Shown here in pieces: positions 1-5,900 of a stretch of DNA of 9,205 nt. The number at the start of each line of letters is the position of its first letter. The first letter of the stretch is position 1. The stretch comes from an uncultured Sutterella sp. (GTDB lineage: Bacteria > Pseudomonadota > Gammaproteobacteria > Burkholderiales > Burkholderiaceae_F): NCBI GenBank assembly GCA_900757865.1, contig CAAEPH010000048.1:1-9205 (forward strand), written 5' to 3'. Position numbers and translations under genes: made by a program. The notes beneath the pieces were generated by a model. It had not been told where the DNA came from, did not search any database, and saw only the letters and a list, made by a program, of their open reading frames with translations.

Positions 1-50
1 CCGATGATAGTTGGTTGTATTTCCAGTGAAAGTAGGACATTGCCAGGCTC
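1..50 (+). rRNA. rrf: 5S ribosomal RNA, 3' end only (5' part lies outside the window)
   Basis: The first ~50 bases match the distal third of a proteobacterial 5S rRNA. They start with CCGATGATAGT, continue with AGTGAAAGTAGGACAT (the helix IV / loop E region, usually GAGAGTAGG), and close with GCCAGGC, which normally pairs with the GCCTGGC at the 5' end of 5S. The mature 3' end is near 48-50, but the exact base cannot be fixed without the 5' strand. The position just before a strong terminator agrees with 5S as the last gene of an rRNA operon transcribed left to right. Identity is from recognition of conserved bases, not from an alignment. Confidence 0.9.
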
Positions 51-55
51 CCTAT

Positions 56-94
56 AAAAAGAACCCCATCGAGTGTATGCTCGGTGGGGTTTTT
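56..94 (+). terminator. Intrinsic terminator of the rRNA operon
   Basis: A 12-bp stem pairs AACCCCATCGAG (62-73) with CTCGGTGGGGTT (80-91), with one G-U pair and a 6-nt loop TGTATG. It is followed by T90-T94, and an A-rich run at 56-60 extends the stem against the T tract. It begins ~12 nt after the 5S end, so it should terminate the rRNA transcript. Confidence 0.93.
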
Positions 95-448
95 GCTATA
101 TTGCCTAAAATCGATTGCCAGTCACTTGATCCAATTCCAAATGAAGGATCAAGTTATCCACAGTTTTGAACGTTTTAATGAACATTATCCACAGTTTGAG
201 GAAATGCCTAATTATGGTAATGCTTCACAAATAATAGTTAGAAAACAATAGGTTAGGCGTTCCGACATCAACGATCTTTAAAGGTTATCCACAGGCTTTT
301 CTTCTTATGTGAATAACTCCCTATTTCAGTGAGTCTCGAAAATCGCAGGAACCACTCTCTGAGAGTCGTCTGTTTTCGACTAAAATCTACATCTAAACTC
401 AAATTCTCTTTCCTCTAAGAAGACTCTCTCTCATTTTGGAAATGGCTC
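95..448. other. Non-coding region between the rRNA operon and lptF
   Basis: I find no convincing gene in this ~350 bp stretch. The left part (about 120-320) is AT-rich and carries the DnaA-box cluster listed separately, plus three GATC sites (128-131, 147-150, 273-276). The right part (about 335-436) is pyrimidine-rich on the + strand and must contain the lptF promoter and leader. It has a near-perfect inverted repeat, ACTCTC-T-GAGAGT (354-366), and a small hairpin, AGTCG (364-368) with CGACT (377-381). A TAAAAT at 381-386 would make a good -10 element, but no matching -35 lies 16-18 bp upstream, so the lptF promoter is not placed with confidence. Confidence 0.7.
154..316. promoter_or_regulatory. 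Cluster of four perfect DnaA boxes (candidate DnaA titration site or replication origin element)
   Basis: The 9-mer TTATCCACA occurs three times on the + strand, at 154-162, 185-193 and 285-293. TTATTCACA occurs on the - strand at 308-316, read as TGTGAATAA on the + strand. All four fit the DnaA box consensus TTATNCACA exactly. The first two share a longer core, TTATCCACAGTTT, and start 31 bp apart. A weaker 7/9 match, TGCTTCACA, lies at 221-229. The DNA between boxes is AT-rich and there are three GATC sites nearby. About 0.3 perfect matches are expected by chance in the whole window on both strands, so four in 163 bp is unlikely to be accidental. DnaA binding is inferred from the motif. Whether this is oriC, a datA-like sink or a DnaA-controlled promoter for lptFG cannot be told from this window. 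There is no dnaA, gidA, rpmH or parAB here to support oriC. Confidence 0.72.
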
Positions 449-1573
449 ATGCTATTTAAGCGTTCTTTAGCTTCTGAGTTATTGAATACCCTTGGCGGTG
501 TTTTTACCGTGCTATATACCATTGTTTTGGCTGTTGGTATGGTGCAGGTCCTCCGCTTAGCTTCAGGTGGTGCTATTGCAAATTCTCAAGTTTTGCAGAT
601 GATGCTATATAACTCGCTTACCTATATAGCTCCTCTGTTGTCTTTATCTTTGTTTGTTTCTGTGCTTATAACGATGCTACGTTGGTGGCAGGACAATGAG
701 ATGGTTGTTTGGTTCTCTTCGGGCGGTCAATCTCTCTTGGCTTGGGTGCTTCCAACGCTACGCATCACCCTTCCTATGGTGCTGATTATTGGGGTTTTGA
801 GCATTGTCGTTTCTCCTTGGGCTCGTTCTCAAGCTGAGGTGATACGTAATCAATTTGAGCAGCAAGAAGATGTTGATCAATTAACCACGGGACGCTTTAT
901 CGAACTCAATGGGGGAAGACGAGTTTTATTTGTGGACGATATTGATCAGTCATCTAACCAGGTTCATGACATATTTGTAGCAGACCAGACCACAGATAAA
1001 GACGCTACCTTGGTCGCCAAAACAGGTACGCTTCAAGTCAACAGCGAAGGAGATCGATACATTATTCTGACACATGGACGTCGATTTGATATCTCCAAAA
1101 ACTCTGCCCAGACCCGTGTCGTAGACTTTGATGAGTACGGGTTACGGCTTGATGTCAAAATCGATAATCCCTGGCAGACGAATAAGATGGCTGCACAGCC
1201 GATGAGTGTCCTATTTTTAGATCATAGTAACAAAGCGATGGCCGAAGTCTTTTGGCGTTTATGTTGGCCATTAGCAGCGATTAACTTAGCTCTGCTTGCT
1301 TTACCCCTCTCTTTTGCCAGTCCTCGTGCAGGAAGAAGTTTGAACTTAGTGATATCGGCACTCGTTTATATACTCTACCTTAATGGCATCTCCATCATGC
1401 AAACCTGGATAGAGCACGGCAAGATAAATTATCTGTTTGCTCTAGTGGCTCTAAATGGTGCTGTACTGATATTTACGATGATTCTTTATTATCGGTGGGT
1501 GTTCTGTATGCGCTGGTTACCTCAGTGGGCTTCACTGTGGTATTGGCAACAACGATCAAAGAAGGTTGAGTGA
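449..1573 (+). CDS. lptF: LptF, permease subunit of the LptB2FG lipopolysaccharide export ABC transporter
   Basis: LptF pairs with LptG and two cytoplasmic LptB ATPases to pull lipopolysaccharide out of the inner membrane and onto the LptC-LptA bridge. The 374-aa protein has the YjgP/YjgQ plan: three N-terminal membrane helices (about residues 11-36, 55-78, 98-123), a periplasmic beta-rich domain (about 125-265) and three C-terminal helices (about 268-290, 298-320, 328-350). The segment after helix 2 (RWWQDNEMVVWFSSG, about 78-92) matches the cytoplasmic coupling region of LptF, where RxxxDsEmvvw is typical, and SFASPRAGR at 288-296 is the usual loop after helix 4. Length is normal for the family. 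The ATG at 449 has only a weak ribosome site (GGA, 438-440). The nearby ATG at 442 is followed by an in-frame stop after a few codons. It is the first gene of the operon with lptG. Confidence 0.93.
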   Translation: MLFKRSLASELLNTLGGVFTVLYTIVLAVGMVQVLRLASGGAIANSQVLQMMLYNSLTYIAPLLSLSLFVSVLITMLRWWQDNEMVVWFSSGGQSLLAWVLPTLRITLPMVLIIGVLSIVVSPWARSQAEVIRNQFEQQEDVDQLTTGRFIELNGGRRVLFVDDIDQSSNQVHDIFVADQTTDKDATLVAKTGTLQVNSEGDRYIILTHGRRFDISKNSAQTRVVDFDEYGLRLDVKIDNPWQTNKMAAQPMSVLFLDHSNKAMAEVFWRLCWPLAAINLALLALPLSFASPRAGRSLNLVISALVYILYLNGISIMQTWIEHGKINYLFALVALNGAVLIFTMILYYRWVFCMRWLPQWASLWYWQQRSKKVE

Positions 1574-2712
1574 TGAAGGTAATAACTCGACAATTTACAA
1601 AAGAGATATTGTCCACCACCGCTTTTGCTCTTGTTGTCTTGGTGGCCTTATTTGCATTTTTTGACTTTGTTGGTCAACTCGATAATATCTCTGGGGGACG
1701 AAGTGTAAAAGATGCTTTTTTACTTACGGGGTTAACTTTACCGTTACGTGTATACCAGGTGATGCCACTAGCGGCATTGCTAGCTTCGGTTTATACCATG
1801 TCACGCTGGGCTGCCAGTTCAGAGTTCACAGTGTTACGCGTAGCTGGCCTATCTCCTTGGCGCTTAACCTTGTCCATGAGTTTGAGCGCCGTTGTCTTGG
1901 TCGCACTGACGTATTGGGTTGGTGAGTACATTGCGCCACCCGCAGAAAAGTACTCTATCGAATTGAAAACGAGCAGCAAGTCTGTCCAGCTTAAGGCTAA
2001 AGGATATAGTTCAGGGGTTTGGCTGCGTGACGTGTATGTCGATCCTGCCTCTGGAAAGCTTAATCGCTTTATTAACGTTAGCTATATTGTCGCAAAGGAT
2101 GATCGCAAAACGGGACCTTGGCGGGTTTTTGAGTTTGACCAAGAGGGTTCACTAAGACGCATGATTACGGCTAAAGCTGCCCAATATGATCCTGCTAATG
2201 GTTGGCAACTTTCGCAGGTCAAACTGAATGAATATCCTACGGTGGCAAAAGGAGACCCCGAAAAAGTTGCCTCATTGCGAGTCAAAACGCAAACAGTGGA
2301 TACGCTGGTATTTAAGTCCACTCTTGGGGCAGACATTTTGTCTGTTTTTACTAGTCGACCTGACGATATGTCAATGCGGGATTTGAGTCGATTCATAGAG
2401 CATTTGAAAGCTAATGATCAAGATACGACCAAGTACGACGCGGCTTTTTGGACCAAAGTGTTTTATCCACTCGGTACCTTAGTGATGCTGATGTTATCAA
2501 TGCCGTTTGCCTACATGAATGTGCGTTCTGGAGGTATGGCTATTAAGATGTTTGTAGGCATTATTATTGGCATTGTTTATTATGCCCTCAGCAATATTTT
2601 CTCGTATCTTGGTGTATCTACTTCTTTGCCAGCAATGTGGGCAGCCCTCTTGCCAACATTGGCTATGTTGATTGCGGGTGCCATTGCTCTGTACTTTGTA
2701 GAACGGCGCTAA
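1573..2712 (+). CDS. lptG: LptG, permease subunit of the LptB2FG lipopolysaccharide export ABC transporter
   Basis: LptG is the second membrane subunit of the lipopolysaccharide extractor. The 379-aa product has membrane helices at about residues 13-35, 52-78, 100-120, 293-316, 325-345 and 353-375, with a periplasmic jellyroll-type domain between helices 3 and 4. Family hallmarks are DFVGQLDNIS (31-40), the helix-2 coupling stretch RWAASSEFTVLRVAGLSPWR (78-97), and GEYIAPPAEKYS (117-128), which parallels GEWVAPQGEQMA in E. coli LptG. WTKVFYPLGTLVMLMLSMPF (293-312) matches the conserved start of the C-terminal membrane block. I chose the ATG at 1573, whose A is the last base of the lptF TGA, with AAGG (1562-1565) upstream. 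A GTG at 1570 is in frame but less likely. The one-base overlap implies translational coupling to lptF. TAA ends the gene at 2712. Confidence 0.94.
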   Translation: MKVITRQFTKEILSTTAFALVVLVALFAFFDFVGQLDNISGGRSVKDAFLLTGLTLPLRVYQVMPLAALLASVYTMSRWAASSEFTVLRVAGLSPWRLTLSMSLSAVVLVALTYWVGEYIAPPAEKYSIELKTSSKSVQLKAKGYSSGVWLRDVYVDPASGKLNRFINVSYIVAKDDRKTGPWRVFEFDQEGSLRRMITAKAAQYDPANGWQLSQVKLNEYPTVAKGDPEKVASLRVKTQTVDTLVFKSTLGADILSVFTSRPDDMSMRDLSRFIEHLKANDQDTTKYDAAFWTKVFYPLGTLVMLMLSMPFAYMNVRSGGMAIKMFVGIIIGIVYYALSNIFSYLGVSTSLPAMWAALLPTLAMLIAGAIALYFVERR

Positions 2713-2743
2713 AGGCAGTGTCTCGGAACCAATGGCAGTGTGT

Positions 2744-2770
2744 GCCCGTTCTTTAAGACGGGCGTATTTT
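2744..2770 (+). terminator. Possible terminator of the lptFG operon
   Basis: A 6-bp GC-rich stem, GCCCGT (2744-2749) with ACGGGC (2758-2763), closes an 8-nt loop and is followed by GTATTTT. It lies 32 nt after the lptG stop codon. The stem is short and the T tract is interrupted, so termination may be partial. Just before it, GGCAGTGT occurs twice as a direct repeat (2714-2721 and 2734-2741). Confidence 0.5.
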
Positions 2771-2868
2771 GGGATCATTCTTCATGCCCTAGATCTTGGA
2801 CAACATGCGCTTGCTGTTTGGGAGAACGTTAGACGGTAACTCAAGGCTTCTGTTCCGAATCGAAGTTG

Positions 2869-2895
2869 CCCGCCTGGCGTTAAGCACCAGGCGGG
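2869..2895. repeat. 9-bp-stem inverted repeat in the lptG-uvrA gap
   Basis: CCCGCCTGG (2869-2877) and CCAGGCGGG (2887-2895) form a perfect GC-rich stem with a 9-nt spacer. Neither side has a T run, so it is not a standard intrinsic terminator for either converging gene. It lies 38 nt past the uvrA stop and may protect a 3' end, block readthrough or act as a REP-like element. If many copies exist in the genome, it is a dispersed repeat. Confidence 0.6.
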
Positions 2896-2903
2896 TAAGT
2901 TAC

Positions 2904-2919
2904 GTTTGAGCGCTCAAAC
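2904..2919. repeat. Perfect 16-bp palindrome just past the uvrA stop
   Basis: GTTTGAGCGCTCAAAC reads the same on both strands without a spacer. It lies 13 nt after the uvrA stop codon and 8 nt from the preceding inverted repeat. A spacer-free palindrome is a better shape for a dimeric protein site than for an RNA hairpin, but no regulator can be named. With the neighbouring stem it could also form part of a composite 3'-end structure for uvrA. Confidence 0.55.
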
Positions 2920-2932
2920 AACCCTGCGAAGT

Positions 2933-5900
2933 CTAGCCTTGATGGGTCTTTAAAAAGTCTCGAAGGGCTACTCCCGTGTATGTTGAGGTTTTGCTCAGGT
3001 CAAAAGGTGTTCCTTGTGCGATCACTTCTCCACCATGTTGTCCTGCTTCAGGACCCATATCAATGACCCAATCAGCCTCGGCGATGACATCGAGATTGTG
3101 CTCAATCACGATCACGGTATTGCCACTGTCAACGAGTTGTTTGATAACGTTGATCAGTTTGGCTACATCATTCATGTGGAGGCCAACAGTGGGTTCATCC
3201 AGTATGTAGACGCTCTGCAGTGTTGAGTGTTTCGACCCCAAGTTTGGTTTGGCTTTGGCGAGCTCTGTGATGAGTTTTATACGTTGTGCCTCGCCACCAG
3301 AGAGCGTTGGAGAAGGTTGCCCTAATTTCAGATATCCCAACCCCACATCAGACATGAGTTGCAATGGACGGGCGATTCGAGGATGGCTTGCGAATAGCGA
3401 GCAGGCATCGTCGACGGACAACTGTAGAATTTCTCCAATGTCATAGTTTTTCCATTGAATAGCCAGGGTTTCAGGATTAAACCGTGCACCGTGGCAGACT
3501 TCACACTCGACTTTCACATCAGGCAGAAAGTTCATTTCTACCGTCTTATATCCTTGTCCGCCACATTCTTCACAACGCCCCCCTTTATTGTTGAAGGAGT
3601 ATCTGCTAGCCGTATAGCCACGTGCTTGACTTTCAGGCAACGTAGCAAAGAGAGCGCGAATATGATCGTAAAAGCCAATGTACGTCGCAGGGCATGAACG
3701 GGGCGTTTTCCCAATAGGTGTTTGATCAACCTCTAAGATGCGGTCCAGTAACTCCCAGCCTTCTATCTTTTCACAATGCACCCACGAGGGTGTGTCCCCT
3801 TTTTTGCTATCCAGGGCTCGCTTTAGATTGGGGTAAAGGACTTCTCGGATAAGGGTTGACTTACCAGACCCAGATACGCCCGTGACTGCGATGAGTTTAC
3901 CCAGAGGAAGAGCCAACTCGCGAATCTTGAGGTTGTGTAGTTGCGGGTTATGTATAACAAGCTTTTCATTCTCGGAGTCAGTATGACGATGGGTGGGTAT
4001 GCCAGTGTGAACAAGAGGATGTTTCAGATATTGTCCAGTGATGGAACTCGGATTGGCTTCAATATCTTTCAGGGTGCCTTCGGCCACGAGTTGTCCCCCT
4101 TCGGAGCCAGCTCCTGGACCGATGTCGATAATGTGGTCGGCGCGTCGAATGGTGTCTTCATCGTGCTCCACGACAAGTAGCGTGTTGCCTTTTTTGGTTA
4201 AAGATTCAATAGTATCGAGCAACACTTGATTGTCACGAGGATGTAACCCGATGGTGGGCTCGTCCAAGACATAGCAGACACCTTGTAGGTTGCTACCCAA
4301 CTGTGAGGCCAAACGGATACGTTGTGCCTCTCCTCCAGAAAGTGTTGGGGCAGATCGATCCAGGTTTAAATATCCGAGCCCCACGTTTTGTAGGAAATGT
4401 AAGCGTGAGAGAATTTCTTTCAGGGCTTCAGAACCAATCGCGGTTTCTCTTTCATCGAGTTGTAAAGCGGAGAAGAACGCTAATGCTTCATTGATGCTCA
4501 TTTTCCCGATATCCGCGATTGACATGTCATGCCATAGTACGGATAGGGCTACGGGGTTGAGGCGTTGTCCGTGACAGTCTGGACACACTTGAGTGGTGTC
4601 TGTGTTGGAACTGTCATCGTCCTTGAGTTCATCAATGAAATTGGTATCGCTCTTTTTGGCTTTAGCAATGGCTTCGGTCAAAATGCCGTACCCAGAACAG
4701 GTGGCACAAGCTCCAATAGAGGCATTGTAGGAAAAGAGCCGCGGATCTAGAGTGGGGAAACTGCGCATACAATGCGGACAGCATGATTCAGTTGAGTAAA
4801 CGGTTTCTTGATCAGACGTTGTCGTCCCCGACTCGATAGGAGCAACCAATAAAAGTCCTTTCCCATAGGCTAGAGCGTTGTCGACAAGTTCTTTGAGCAG
4901 TTCGGGTTGCTTTTGAGGTTGACACTTGCCCAAAGGGAGATCGATACAGTGATCGACGTAACGCTTGAAGGTTGGGGTTTCTTCATTGAGGTTGACATAT
5001 TTTTGATCAATACGCAGTCGAATAAACCCTTGTTGCCGGAATTGTTCAATTTCCGCTCGGAAAACGCCTTTCTGATTGCGCACAATAGGTGCCAAAATTT
5101 CGACAGATTCCTGCCCAAAGCGCGCCATGATGTCGTCGAGAATACTCTGACGGGATTGGGGACGCGTAGGAACGTGACAATCTGGGCAATATTGCGTGCC
5201 AAGTTTGACATACAGGAGGCGCAAAAAGTGGTAGATCTCCGTCATCGTTGAGACGGTTGAGCGTAAACCTCCTCGCGAGGTTCGCTGTTCAATGGCGACA
5301 GAGGGAGGAATCCCTTTTACGCTGTCCACATCGGGCAAAGGTGGAGGTTGAACCATGGAGCGAGCGTAGGCATTCAACGACTCTAAATACCGTCGTTGTC
5401 CTTCTGCAAAAATAATGTCAAACGCTAAGGTCGATTTGCCGGAACCTGAAGGTCCAGTGATCACCGTAAAGGTGTCTCGAGGAATACTGACAGACAGATT
5501 GTGCAGATTGTGTTCTCTTGCCCCTTTGACAACGATGGCGTTTGTTGGCGAGGTGAGATCGTGTCGAGTAGAGGGAAAATTGAAAAAGTTGGCTTGATCA
5601 ATACCATCGAGTGTTTGTCGCCAAGCAAAGAGGGCTTTCCCTGTATGCGTTGATGCCCGGGCTAAATCATCGGGGGTGCCTTCAAAGACAATCTGACCGC
5701 CGTTGTCACCGCCCTCTGGTCCGAGTTCAATCACCCAATCCGCAACACTGAGAATGTCCAAGTTATGTTCGATCACAATCACGGAATGTCCAAGCCCGAC
5801 CAATGTGTCAAAGATTTTGACTAACTTCTCAATGTCGCTAAAGTGTAGTCCCGTTGTCGGTTCATCAAAAACGAACAGTTTGCCTGTGCCATGAAGGTTG

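Noticed and set aside
95..448. Calling this region the chromosomal origin oriC outright
   Set aside because: The DnaA boxes fit, but no origin-linked gene is present and no clear 13-mer unwinding repeats were seen. It is kept as a candidate only.
1570..1572. GTG as the lptG start
   Set aside because: It is in frame, but the adjacent ATG at 1573 forms the usual stop-start overlap with lptF and is better spaced from AAGG.
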